A DNA stretch of 64,000 bases from VRUE01 sp963715455 (GTDB lineage Bacteria; Actinomycetota; Thermoleophilia; Solirubrobacterales; 70-9): positions 2,604,001 through 2,668,000 of the forward strand of contig OY970245.1 of NCBI GenBank assembly GCA_963715455.1, given 5' to 3'. Shown in pieces: positions 24,323-32,559 of the stretch. Within the stretch, counting starts at the first letter, position 1, and the number at the start of each line of letters is the position of its first letter. A program made the position numbers and the translations under genes. The notes under the pieces were generated by a model. That model had not been told where the DNA came from. It worked only from the letters and a program-made list of their open reading frames with translations, and searched no databases.

Positions 24323-25132
24323 ATGCGCGTGCTGCTGACCAACGACGATGGAATCACAGCTCCCGGGCTGCAGGCGGCGCGGCGGGCTTTGCGCGAGATA
24401 GAGGGTGTGGAGGTCGACGTGATCGCGCCGGATTCCAACCGCAGCGCAACCGCGCGCAGCATCACGACCCGCTCACCGCTGACCGTCGAGGAAGTCGAGT
24501 TCGGCGACGGCGAAGTGGGTTATGCCACCGATGGCACCCCAGTCGACTGCGTGCGCTTCGCCGAGCTGGGCCTCGTCGGCCACCGCCCGGACCTGATCTT
24601 CTCCGGCATCAACCACGGCGCCAACCTGGGCGACGACATCACCTACTCGGGCACCGTCGCCGCGGCCCTCGAGGGGATCGTGCTGGGCATCCCGGCCGTC
24701 GCCTTCTCCCAGCAGTCCTCGGGCGGCGGCATGGGCTACGTCAGCGGCCGCTTCGAGTTCGGCCCCGCCGCAGCCTTCGCCGCCGAGCTGGTGCGGCACT
24801 TGCTCGCAGGGTCGGTGCCGGAGGCGACGCTGATCAACGTCAACTGCCCCGCCGGAGAGCCCCAGGGGGTCGAGGTGACGAAGCTCGGCAAACGCATCTA
24901 CAACGATGAGCTCAAGCTGATCGGCGAGGAGGGCGACCGCAAGCACTACGAGATCTACGGCTGGAAGCCGGGCTACGAGGAGATCGAGGGAACCGATCTC
25001 AACGCCGTAGCGCAAAAGCGCATCGCGGTCACCCCGATCCACTTCGATCTAACCGATCACGGCGGGCTCGAGCACCTGCGCGGCTGGGACTTCGCGCAAA
25101 TGCTGGCAGCGAGCTCCCCCACCTCGGTGTGA
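24323..25132 (+). CDS. surE: 5'/3'-nucleotidase SurE
   Basis: 269 residues. The N-terminal VLLTNDDGI carries the metal-binding Asp pair, PDSNRS is conserved, and GINHGANLGDDITYSGTVAAA contains the second metal site. The enzyme dephosphorylates nucleoside monophosphates with a divalent metal. First gene of a three-gene operon; its TGA overlaps the GTG of ligA by four bases. Confidence 0.96.
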   Translation: MRVLLTNDDGITAPGLQAARRALREIEGVEVDVIAPDSNRSATARSITTRSPLTVEEVEFGDGEVGYATDGTPVDCVRFAELGLVGHRPDLIFSGINHGANLGDDITYSGTVAAALEGIVLGIPAVAFSQQSSGGGMGYVSGRFEFGPAAAFAAELVRHLLAGSVPEATLINVNCPAGEPQGVEVTKLGKRIYNDELKLIGEEGDRKHYEIYGWKPGYEEIEGTDLNAVAQKRIAVTPIHFDLTDHGGLEHLRGWDFAQMLAASSPTSV

Positions 25133-27150
25133 GCGAGTCCGGGGCTGCACAGCAGGCGGCAGAGCTGCGCAAAGAGCTGGCGGAGCACAACCGCCGCTAT
25201 TACGTGCTCGACGACCCGCTGATCGGTGACGACGAGTACGACGCGCTGCTCGATGAGCTACGCGCGGTCGAGGCCGAGCATCCCGAGCTGCGCACGCCTG
25301 ACTCGCCCACCCAGCGTGTCGGCGCACCACCGCTCGACCGCTTCGAGCGAGTCGAGCACGCGGAGCAGATGCTCTCCCTGGCCAACGCCCGCAACGAGGA
25401 GGAGCTGCGCGCCTGGGAGACCCGCATCGGCAACCACCTCAAGCGCCTCGACATCAGCGCCGCCGAGTTCAGCTACACGAGCGAGCCGAAGATCGACGGC
25501 CTGGCGATCACCCTCACCTACGTGGACGGCGTGCTGGTCTGCGGGGCCACCCGCGGCGACGGGCGCATCGGCGAGGACGTGACCCGCAACCTGCGTACGA
25601 TCGGGGCGGTCCCCCTGAGCATCGAGAATGCCCCGCGAGCGATCGAAGTGCGCGGCGAGGTCTACCTGCCGATCGCCGACTTCAAGGCGCTCAACGAGCG
25701 TCGCGCCGAAGCCGGGGAACCCACTTTCGCCAACCCGCGCAACTCGGCCGCCGGCTCAATCCGCCAACTCGATCCCGCCCTCGCCGCCGAACGCCCCCTC
25801 TCGGTCTGGATCTACGGCATCGGCGCCGTCGATGGCCTCGATCTCGCCACCCACAGCGAGGAGATCGAGTGGCTCGAGGCCCGCGGCTTCAAGGTCAACC
25901 CCGACATCGCCCACCACTCCGGCATCGATTCGGTGGTCAAGCGCTGCCACTGGTGGGAGGAGCGCCGCGATGAGCTCGACTACGAGATCGACGGAGTCGT
26001 CGTCAAGGTCGACGAGCGGGCGCTATGGCGGGAGCTGGGCGTGGTCGGGCGCGAGCCGCGCTGGGCGATCGCCTGGAAGTTCGCACCGACGACGGCGACG
26101 ACCAAGCTGCTCGACGTGGTCTGGAACGTGGGGCGCACCGGCCACCTTGTGCCTTTCGCCATGCTCGAGCCGGTGCACGTCGGTGGGGTCACCGTCTCAA
26201 CCGCCACCCTGCACAACGAGGAGGACCTAGCCCGCAAGGACGTGCGCATCGGCGACGAGGTAGTGGTGATGAGAGCCGGCGACGTCATCCCCCAGGTCGT
26301 GGCGCCCCTCGTGCAGCGGCGGCGAAAGGGCACCCGGCGGGTGAAGCCGCCGAAGAAATGCCCGGCCTGCGGCACACCGGTCGAGAAGGCCGAGGATGCG
26401 GTCTTCTCGATCTGCCCTAACCGGGCCGGGTGCCCCGGGCAGTCCTTCCAGCACGTCAAGCACTTCGTCAGCAAGGGCGCGATGGACATCGACGGGCTCG
26501 GTGAAAAGCAGGCAATGCGCTTCCTGCAGGAAGGCCTGATCGCCGACGTCGCCGATATCTATGAGCTGAACGAGGAGAAGCTAGCCGGGCTGGAGGGGTT
26601 CGGAGAGGTATCCGCCCGCAACCTGGTCGCGGCGATCGATGCCTCGCGCGAGCGGCCCTTCAACCGCGTGCTCTACGCCCTCGGCCTGCCCGGCGTCGGC
26701 TACGTGACCGCCGAGGCGCTGGCCGACCATTTCGGCTCGATCGACGCCCTGCACACCGCCGACCCCGAGCGAATTGAGGAAGTCGAGGGCGTGGGCCCAA
26801 TCATGGCCGTGCAAATCGCCGAGTCACTGGCTGACGAGCGCACCTGGGAGCTGATCGGCAAGCTGCGCGAGAAGGGCCTGCGCCTCGAGCAGGACGCCTC
26901 GGAAAGGCGCACCACGGGCGGGCCGCTGGAAGACAAGACGCTGGTCCTGACCGGCACGCTTCCCACGCTCACCCGCGAGGAGGCGGGTGCCCTGATCAAG
27001 GCCGCTGGGGGCAAGGTGGTCAACTCGGTCTCGAAAAAAACCGACTACCTGGTCGCTGGCGACAACCCAGGTTCGAAGCTGGGAAAAGCCGAGAAATACG
27101 AGACCGAGATCCTCGACGAAGCGGGTCTGCTCAAACTGCTCGGCAAGTGA
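25129..27150 (+). CDS. ligA: NAD-dependent DNA ligase
   Basis: 673 residues, full length. Domain Ia (YYVLDDPLIGDDEYD) precedes the adenylation domain with nucleophilic Lys in EPKIDGLA, then an OB-fold, a zinc finger (CPAC...CPNRAGC), helix-hairpin-helix repeats and a BRCT domain starting LEDKTLVLTGTL. It seals nicks in replication and repair. It starts at GTG 25129 inside the surE stop and is coupled to truA by another 4-nt overlap. Confidence 0.98.
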   Translation: MSESGAAQQAAELRKELAEHNRRYYVLDDPLIGDDEYDALLDELRAVEAEHPELRTPDSPTQRVGAPPLDRFERVEHAEQMLSLANARNEEELRAWETRIGNHLKRLDISAAEFSYTSEPKIDGLAITLTYVDGVLVCGATRGDGRIGEDVTRNLRTIGAVPLSIENAPRAIEVRGEVYLPIADFKALNERRAEAGEPTFANPRNSAAGSIRQLDPALAAERPLSVWIYGIGAVDGLDLATHSEEIEWLEARGFKVNPDIAHHSGIDSVVKRCHWWEERRDELDYEIDGVVVKVDERALWRELGVVGREPRWAIAWKFAPTTATTKLLDVVWNVGRTGHLVPFAMLEPVHVGGVTVSTATLHNEEDLARKDVRIGDEVVVMRAGDVIPQVVAPLVQRRRKGTRRVKPPKKCPACGTPVEKAEDAVFSICPNRAGCPGQSFQHVKHFVSKGAMDIDGLGEKQAMRFLQEGLIADVADIYELNEEKLAGLEGFGEVSARNLVAAIDASRERPFNRVLYALGLPGVGYVTAEALADHFGSIDALHTADPERIEEVEGVGPIMAVQIAESLADERTWELIGKLREKGLRLEQDASERRTTGGPLEDKTLVLTGTLPTLTREEAGALIKAAGGKVVNSVSKKTDYLVAGDNPGSKLGKAEKYETEILDEAGLLKLLGK

Positions 27151-27881
27151 CCGCAGTCCGCCTCGACATCGAATATGACGGGGCGGGGTTTCGGGGGTGG
27201 GCGAAGCAGCCTGGGCTGCGGACCGTGCAGGGGGAGCTGGAGGCGGCGCTGGCGACGGTGCTGCGCGAGCCCGTGGAGCTGACGGTCGCGGGGCGCACCG
27301 ACACGGGGGTGCATGCTCTTGGACAGGTGGCGAGCTTCACGGCCGCCACAGAGGTGCCCAGGGATCTGGCCCGCCGTCTGAACGGTGTTGGCCCCAACGA
27401 CATCGCCGTCATAGCGGCCAATTCTGTCGAGGACGGCTTCGACGCCCGCCGCGACGCCACCTCGCGCACTTACGTCTATCGAGTCCTCGTCCGCAACCCC
27501 CCAAGCCCGTTCGAGCAGGGCCGCGCGCTCTGGTGGCCCCACCGCTTGGATCTAGACGCCCTGAAGGCGTGCGCCGCGGCCCTGCAAGGGACGCACGACT
27601 TCACCGCCTTCACCCCCACCCAGACCGACCACGTCCGCTTCGACCGCAACATCCTCTCCACGTCCTGGGCGAGCAACAGCGACCTGGTCGAGTTCCGCAT
27701 CACCGCCGACGCCTTCATGCGCAACATGGTCCGCGTCCTCGTCGGCACCCAACTCGAAGTAGCCAGCAACCGCCGATCCCTGGAAAGCTTCAAGCAACTC
27801 CTACATGGAGCCCCCCGCTCTGAGGCAGGCGACACCGCCCCACCCCACGGCCTCTACCTCGAGTCCGTCAGCTACACGTAG
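27147..27881 (+). CDS. truA: tRNA pseudouridine(38-40) synthase
   Basis: 244 residues from GTG 27147. The catalytic Asp is in GRTDTGVHALGQVASF, the N-terminus has IEYDGAGFRGWAKQPG, and MRNMVRVLVGTQLEV is near the end. It converts uridines in the anticodon arm of many tRNAs. Last gene of the operon. In actinobacteria truA usually follows rplQ; here it is adjacent but convergent with it. Confidence 0.97.
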   Translation: MTAVRLDIEYDGAGFRGWAKQPGLRTVQGELEAALATVLREPVELTVAGRTDTGVHALGQVASFTAATEVPRDLARRLNGVGPNDIAVIAANSVEDGFDARRDATSRTYVYRVLVRNPPSPFEQGRALWWPHRLDLDALKACAAALQGTHDFTAFTPTQTDHVRFDRNILSTSWASNSDLVEFRITADAFMRNMVRVLVGTQLEVASNRRSLESFKQLLHGAPRSEAGDTAPPHGLYLESVSYT

Positions 27882-27917
27882 CCGACATTGACCCCACTCT
27901 GGGGTGGTCAATGTCGG
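27882..27917. terminator. hairpin after truA
   Basis: CCGACATTGACC pairs perfectly with GGTCAATGTCGG around a GC-rich core (CCCC/GGGG), starting immediately after the truA TAG. There is no T-run. Confidence 0.75.
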
Positions 27918-27927
27918 AAGCGCGCTA

Positions 27928-28031
27928 AGGGGCGTGGGGGCGGGTGCCTCCCGGGCTGGCGGATACTCAAATTGCCGGTCTAATTTAGACCGGCAATTGT
28001 CAGAACGGGAGGCACCCGCCCCCACGCCCCT
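27928..28031. repeat. 104-bp nested palindrome between truA and rplQ
   Basis: Perfect 26-bp arms (27928-27953 and 28006-28031) enclose a second near-perfect palindrome of 14-bp arms (27970-27983 and 27985-27998, AATTGCCGGTCTAA). The right arm ends on the rplQ stop codon. It probably terminates transcription from both sides. It resembles the inverted repeat after rpoC. Confidence 0.9.
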
Positions 28032-28384
28032 CACACCAGCTCGAGGTAAACCATCTCCGTGGAGTCAGACTTCCGCGGTCCAAGCTTGACGATCCGCGTG
28101 TACCCACCAGGTCGCTCCACGTAGCGCGGCGCGACCTCCTCGAACAGCTTGTGCACGATGAACTTGTCGTTGTGCAGGGTCGCCAGCGCCTGGCGCCTGG
28201 CGTGCAGGTCACCGCGCTTGGCAAGCGTGATCAGCTGCTCGACCTCGGGCTTGACCGCCTTGGCCTTCGCCTGGCTGGTCTTGATCCGTTCGTGGTCAAT
28301 CAGCTGCTTGCAGAGGTTGGAGAGCAAGGACTCGCGATGCGCCGCGTCGCGGCTCAGCTTGTTGCGCTTCTTGCGGTGGCGCAT
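28031..28384 (-). CDS. rplQ: 50S ribosomal protein L17
   Basis: 117 residues: MRHRKKRNKLSRDAAHRESL, then LLSNLCKQLIDHERI, then the tail FEEVAPRYVERPGGYTRIV. Normal length. It lies near the exit tunnel of the large subunit. Last gene of the S10-spc-alpha run, 15 nt after rpoA, with a large palindrome at its stop. Confidence 0.98.
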   Translation of the reverse strand: MRHRKKRNKLSRDAAHRESLLSNLCKQLIDHERIKTSQAKAKAVKPEVEQLITLAKRGDLHARRQALATLHNDKFIVHKLFEEVAPRYVERPGGYTRIVKLGPRKSDSTEMVYLELV

Positions 28385-28399
28385 CGCCGGCTCAGCTCC

Positions 28400-29380
28400 T
28401 CAGTCTCCCTGTAGATCGAGGCCGCGACCGTGCAGCGTCTCGATCACTTCCTCGATCGACTTCTGACCAAAGTTGGGGATCGCATTGAGCTCGGAGCGCG
28501 TCTTGCGCACCAAGTCGCCGACCGTCTGCACCCCCGCCCGCTTGAGGCAGTTGTAGGAGCGCACACCCAGCTCGAGCTCCTCGATGAGGATCTCGTCGAG
28601 GCCGTTGCTACTGGGCCCGCCATCGACTCCACCCGGCCCCGGCAGCACATCGGTGTGAGCGGCGACCGGCTCACGCGCGGTCAGCTCCTCGACGCGGTCG
28701 GCGTCGGTGAAAATTGCCAGGCTCTTGATGAGGATCTCCGAGGCCTCGCGCAGTGCCGCACCCGGCTCGATCGAGCCGTCTGTCTCGAGCTCCAACGTCA
28801 GCTTGTCGAAGTCGGTGCGCTGCCCAACACGCGCCGTGGCCACCGAGTAGGAGGCGCGACGGATCGGCGAGAAGATCGAGTCGATCGGGATAACGCCGAT
28901 CGGCTGGTCATCGGACTTGTTCTCCTCGGCCGGCGAGTAGCCGCGACCGCGGCCGATCGTCAGGTAGATCTCCAGCTTGGTTTTCTTCTCCAGCGTGGCG
29001 ATCGGCGCGTCGGGGTTGAGGATCTCGACGCCCGAAGGCAGGTCAATGTCCTTGGCCTTGATCTCACCAGGGCCAGTGGCTACCAGCGGCGCCTCGACCT
29101 CGTCGGCGTCGGTGTGCATGCGGACGACGAGGTCCTTGAGGTTGAGGACGATGTCGGTGACGTCCTCCTTAACGCCTGACACGGTCGAGAACTCGTGCGC
29201 GACGCCCTCGATGCGGACGCTGGTTACCGCGGCGCCGCCCAAAGAGGAGAGCAGGACGCGGCGCAGGCTGTTGCCGAAGGTGTAGCCGAAGCCCTTGTCG
29301 AGGGGCTCAATGGTGAAGGTGCCGCGGCGATCGTCAACCTTCTCTGAAGTGATGCGGGGGACCTGAAAGTCAGTGGTCAT
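28400..29380 (-). CDS. rpoA: RNA polymerase alpha subunit
   Basis: 326 residues. The N-terminal assembly domain has GFGYTFGNSLRRVLLSSLGG and GRGRGYSPAEENK. The C-terminal domain (LELGVRSYNCLKRAGVQTVG onward) binds UP elements and activators. Normal size. Located between rpsD and rplQ as in most actinobacteria. Confidence 0.98.
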   Translation of the reverse strand: MTTDFQVPRITSEKVDDRRGTFTIEPLDKGFGYTFGNSLRRVLLSSLGGAAVTSVRIEGVAHEFSTVSGVKEDVTDIVLNLKDLVVRMHTDADEVEAPLVATGPGEIKAKDIDLPSGVEILNPDAPIATLEKKTKLEIYLTIGRGRGYSPAEENKSDDQPIGVIPIDSIFSPIRRASYSVATARVGQRTDFDKLTLELETDGSIEPGAALREASEILIKSLAIFTDADRVEELTAREPVAAHTDVLPGPGGVDGGPSSNGLDEILIEELELGVRSYNCLKRAGVQTVGDLVRKTRSELNAIPNFGQKSIEEVIETLHGRGLDLQGD

Positions 29381-29420
29381 GTGTTCCTTGCGTATTGCGT
29401 GTTCAGAAACTGGATTCCGG

Positions 29421-30041
29421 TTACTTGGAGTACAGCTCGACGATCAGCTGCTCCTGCACCGGCGCCGAGATCTCTGCGCGCTCGGGGTAGCGCAGAACCT
29501 TGGCAGTGAGCGAATCGTGATCTGCCTGCAGCCAGGCCGGCACGGCCGAGACCAGCTCGGTCGCCCGACGAATCGTGTCGGTGGCCGCCGAGCTTGACTT
29601 GATCGAGATCACGTCTTCAGGACGTACTTGGTAGGAGGGAATGTCGACCCGCCGGCCATTGATCAACCAGTGGCCGTGGCGAATCAGCTGACGCGCCTGG
29701 CGCCGCGAGGCGGCGAAGCCGAGGCGGACCAGGACGTTGTCGAAGCGGGACTCAAGCAGGCGCAGCAAGTTCTCGCCGGTCACTCCGTCCTGGCGCGAAG
29801 CCTTGTCGTAGTAAGCGCGGAACTGTTTCTCCAGCACCTGGTAGTAGCGCCGCGTCTTCTGCTTCTCGCGCAGCTGCACGCGGTACTCGGACTGGCGCAT
29901 ACGGCCGCGGCCGTGCTCTCCCGGCGGGTAGGAGCGGCGCTCGACGCCGCACTTGTCGGTGAAGCAGCGCTCGCCCTTGAGGAAGAGCTTTTGCCCCTCG
30001 CGACGGCACTGCTTGCACTGCGGCGCAGTATCGCGAGCCAT
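29421..30041 (-). CDS. rpsD: 30S ribosomal protein S4
   Basis: 206 residues. CKQCRREGQKLFLKGERC with further Cys at CGVERR gives a zinc-type N-terminus. The S4 RNA-binding domain is RLGFAASRRQARQLIRHGHW and INGRRVDIPSYQ. It begins body assembly of the small subunit. ATG 30041 directly abuts the rpsK stop. Confidence 0.98.
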   Translation of the reverse strand: MARDTAPQCKQCRREGQKLFLKGERCFTDKCGVERRSYPPGEHGRGRMRQSEYRVQLREKQKTRRYYQVLEKQFRAYYDKASRQDGVTGENLLRLLESRFDNVLVRLGFAASRRQARQLIRHGHWLINGRRVDIPSYQVRPEDVISIKSSSAATDTIRRATELVSAVPAWLQADHDSLTAKVLRYPERAEISAPVQEQLIVELYSK

Positions 30042-30443
30042 CTAGACGCGCCTCCGCTTCTTTGGACGGCAGCCGTTGTGGGCCTGGGGCGAAACGTCCT
30101 TGACCGTGGTCACGTCGAGGCCGGCGGCCTGCAGCGAGCGGATTGCCGTCTCGCGACCGGAGCCGGCGCCCTTGGCGAAGACCTCGACCTTCTCCAGGCC
30201 GTGTTCCATGCCTTTCTTGGCGGCGGCGTCAGCCGTCACCTGCGCGGCGAAGGGGGTTGACTTGCGCGAGCCTTTGAAGCCCGCCGAGCCGGCCGACTCC
30301 CAGGCGATCACGTTGCCCTCAGTGTCGGTCAGCGTGACGATCGTGTTGTTGAAGGAAGTCTTGATGTGCGCCTGGCCATAGGTGACGTTCTTCTTGACAC
30401 GGCGCCGAGAGCGCCCTTTGGTGGGTTTTTTTGCTGCTGCCAT
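30042..30443 (-). CDS. rpsK: 30S ribosomal protein S11
   Basis: 133 residues, with FNNTIVTLTDTEGNVIAWES, SAGFKGSRKSTPFAAQ and the C-terminal KDVSPQAHNGCRPKKRRRV. It forms part of the platform near the anticodon of the E-site. Between rpsM and rpsD with short spacers. Confidence 0.98.
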   Translation of the reverse strand: MAAAKKPTKGRSRRRVKKNVTYGQAHIKTSFNNTIVTLTDTEGNVIAWESAGSAGFKGSRKSTPFAAQVTADAAAKKGMEHGLEKVEVFAKGAGSGRETAIRSLQAAGLDVTTVKDVSPQAHNGCRPKKRRRV

Positions 30444-30451
30444 TTGCTCCC

Positions 30452-30835
30452 CTACCTAGGCGTCGGCGCTTTCTTCTTGCCGGCGACGCTCATCCGGCGC
30501 GGGCCCTTGCGACCGCGCGCGTTGGTCTTGGTCCGCTGGCCGCGAACCGGCAGGCCGCGTCGGTGGCGCAGACCGCGGTAGGAGCCGATCTCCATCAGGC
30601 GTTTGACGTCCTGCGAGCGCTCGCGACGCAGATCGCCCTCGACCTCGCGCTGCTCGACCGCATCGCGCAGGCGAATCACCTCGTCCTCGGTGAGGTCCTT
30701 GACCAGCGTGTTGGGATCGACTTTGGCCTCCTCGAGGATCTTCTGGGCGGTCGAGCGACCGATGCCGAAGATGTAGGTGAGGCCGATTTCGGCGCGCTTG
30801 CCGACCGGAAGGTTTACTCCTGCGATACGTGCCAT
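30452..30835 (-). CDS. rpsM: 30S ribosomal protein S13
   Basis: 127 residues: MARIAGVNLPVGKRAEIGLT, a helix-hairpin-helix region (YIFGIGRSTAQKIL) and the basic tail RGLRHRRGLPVRGQRTKTNA. It contacts the head of the small subunit and P-site tRNA. Normal length. Confidence 0.98.
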   Translation of the reverse strand: MARIAGVNLPVGKRAEIGLTYIFGIGRSTAQKILEEAKVDPNTLVKDLTEDEVIRLRDAVEQREVEGDLRRERSQDVKRLMEIGSYRGLRHRRGLPVRGQRTKTNARGRKGPRRMSVAGKKKAPTPR

Positions 30836-30847
30836 CTCGCCGCTGCC

Positions 30848-30961
30848 CTAGCCCTGACGCTGCTTGTGTCGGGGGTTCTGACAGATCACCAAGACCGCGC
30901 CGTTGCGGCGGATGATCTTGCACTTTTCGCACATCGGCTTTACGGAAGCTCGAACCTTCAT
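30848..30961 (-). CDS. rpmJ: 50S ribosomal protein L36
   Basis: 37 residues, MKVRASVKPMCEKCKIIRRN with two further zinc ligands (C..H in ICQNPRHKQRQG), so the zinc-binding C+ form. It stands alone in front of rpsM; the usual neighbour infA is not here, and the 133 bases up to map hold no gene. Confidence 0.96.
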   Translation of the reverse strand: MKVRASVKPMCEKCKIIRRNGAVLVICQNPRHKQRQG

Positions 30962-31094
30962 TGCTCCGGTCTCGTATCGAAAACAGGACTCCTGCACGCC
31001 CCAGGAGTTGGACGGCAGGCAACCACCGGCCCTGTGGGCCGACCGGGAAAGATAGCAGGGGCCAGGCGTCAGCGACGCCGCGCAGGTGGCGATG

Positions 31095-31853
31095 CTACTC
31101 CTGCTCGTGCCAGGGGGTGAGGATGCGGGGGCCTTCAGCGGTAACGGCGACAGTGAACTCGAAGTGAGCTGCAAGCGAGCCGTCCTCGGAATAGACGGAC
31201 CAGCCGTCGTCCCCCATGCGCACCAGCGGGCCACCAGCGTTGACCATCGGCTCGATCGCCAGCACCGTGCCCTGCTCGAGCAGTGGGCCCTTGCCGGGGG
31301 TGCCAAAGTTGGGCACCTGCGGCTCCTCGTGCATTTCGCGGCCGATGCCGTGGCCAACCAGGGTGCGGATGATCGAGAGCCCCTCGATCTCGACCGCGCG
31401 CTGGATCGCCGCCGAAACGTCACCCAGCCGGTTGCCGGGCTGCATCTGCTCGATGCCGGCGAAGAGCGCCGCCTTGGTCACGTCAAGCAACTTGCGGGCT
31501 TCGGGCTCAATCGGACCGATCGGCACCGTTATCGCCGCGTCAGCGACCCAGCCATCCTTGATCACGCCGACGTCGATCGAGAGCACGTCGCCGCGCTTGC
31601 ACTCATAAGCGTTCGGGATGCCGTGCACGACCATCGAGTTGGGCGAGGCGCAAATCGAGGCGGGGAAGCCACGGTAGCCCTTGAACGCCGGCTCGGCTCC
31701 CTGCGAGCGGATCAGCTTCTCGGCAGCCTCGTCGAGCTCCTTGGTGGTCACCCCGGGCCGGGCCTTGGCGGCAAGCATCTGCAGGCAGCGAACGAGGATC
31801 TCGCCGGCGGCCGCCATCTTGTCGACCTGCTCGGGGGTCTTGGTGACGATCAT
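31095..31853 (-). CDS. map: methionine aminopeptidase, type I
   Basis: About 252 residues from ATG 31853 (a GTG at 31862 adds three). Five metal ligands can be placed: Asp in SIDVGV, Asp in VADAAIT, His in VGHGIGREMHEEP, Glu in AIEPMV and Glu in HFEFTVAV; His in VVHGIP is the substrate-side residue. It removes the initiator Met during translation. It follows adk. Confidence 0.97.
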   Translation of the reverse strand: MIVTKTPEQVDKMAAAGEILVRCLQMLAAKARPGVTTKELDEAAEKLIRSQGAEPAFKGYRGFPASICASPNSMVVHGIPNAYECKRGDVLSIDVGVIKDGWVADAAITVPIGPIEPEARKLLDVTKAALFAGIEQMQPGNRLGDVSAAIQRAVEIEGLSIIRTLVGHGIGREMHEEPQVPNFGTPGKGPLLEQGTVLAIEPMVNAGGPLVRMGDDGWSVYSEDGSLAAHFEFTVAVTAEGPRILTPWHEQE

Positions 31854-31871
31854 CCTGTACACAAGGGTGCG

Positions 31872-32552
31872 CTAGATCGCCTCGTCGGCCTCGAGCCGCA
31901 AGGTCGCCAGCGTGCGGCTGATCTCCTCGGCGACAGCCTCCGGCGCTTTGCTGCCCTCGATCTGGCGCAAAAGGCTCTGGTGATCGTAGAACTCGATCAG
32001 CGGCGCCGTCTTTTCGTGGTACTGCTCGAGCCGGTGGCGGATCACCTCCGGTTTGTCGTCGTCGCGCACGATCAACTCCGAGCCATCGAGGTCACAGACG
32101 CCCTCCTGCTGGGGTGGGTTGAACTCAATGTGGAAGACGTGGCCGTTCTCAAGACAGGTGCGGCGCCCGCCGAGACGGCGCACCACCTCCTCGTCGGAAA
32201 CATCGATGAGCAGCACGGCGGTCAGCTCGCGGCCCAGCTCAGAGAGCTTCGCCGCCAACGCTTCAGCCTGCGGCTCGGTGCGTGGAAAGCCATCGAGGAT
32301 GAAGCCGTCTGCGGCCTCGGGGGAATCGATGCGCTCGCCGATCATGCTGACGATCAGCTCGTCAGGAACCAGGTCGCCGCGGTCCATGTACTCCTTCGCC
32401 GAGCGGCCGAGCTCGGTCCCCTCGCGCACCGCCGCGCGGAGGATGTCCCCGGTCGCCCAGTAGGGCAGCTCGAGGTCCTCCTGTAGGCGCTCACCCTGAG
32501 TTCCCTTGCCCGACCCGGGCGGGCCGAGCAACACTAGGTTCAGCTCCGCCAT
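31872..32552 (-). CDS. adk: adenylate kinase
   Basis: 226 residues. P-loop LVLLGPPGSGKGTQG, NMP-binding ATGDILRAAVREGTELG, and DGFPRTEPQAEAL. The LID has a Cys/His/Cys/Asp pattern (CLENGH and GVCDLDG), suggesting a zinc-type lid with two Cys replaced. It balances ATP, ADP and AMP. It follows secY by seven bases. Confidence 0.97.
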   Translation of the reverse strand: MAELNLVLLGPPGSGKGTQGERLQEDLELPYWATGDILRAAVREGTELGRSAKEYMDRGDLVPDELIVSMIGERIDSPEAADGFILDGFPRTEPQAEALAAKLSELGRELTAVLLIDVSDEEVVRRLGGRRTCLENGHVFHIEFNPPQQEGVCDLDGSELIVRDDDKPEVIRHRLEQYHEKTAPLIEFYDHQSLLRQIEGSKAPEAVAEEISRTLATLRLEADEAI

Positions 32553-32559
32553 CGGCCGC

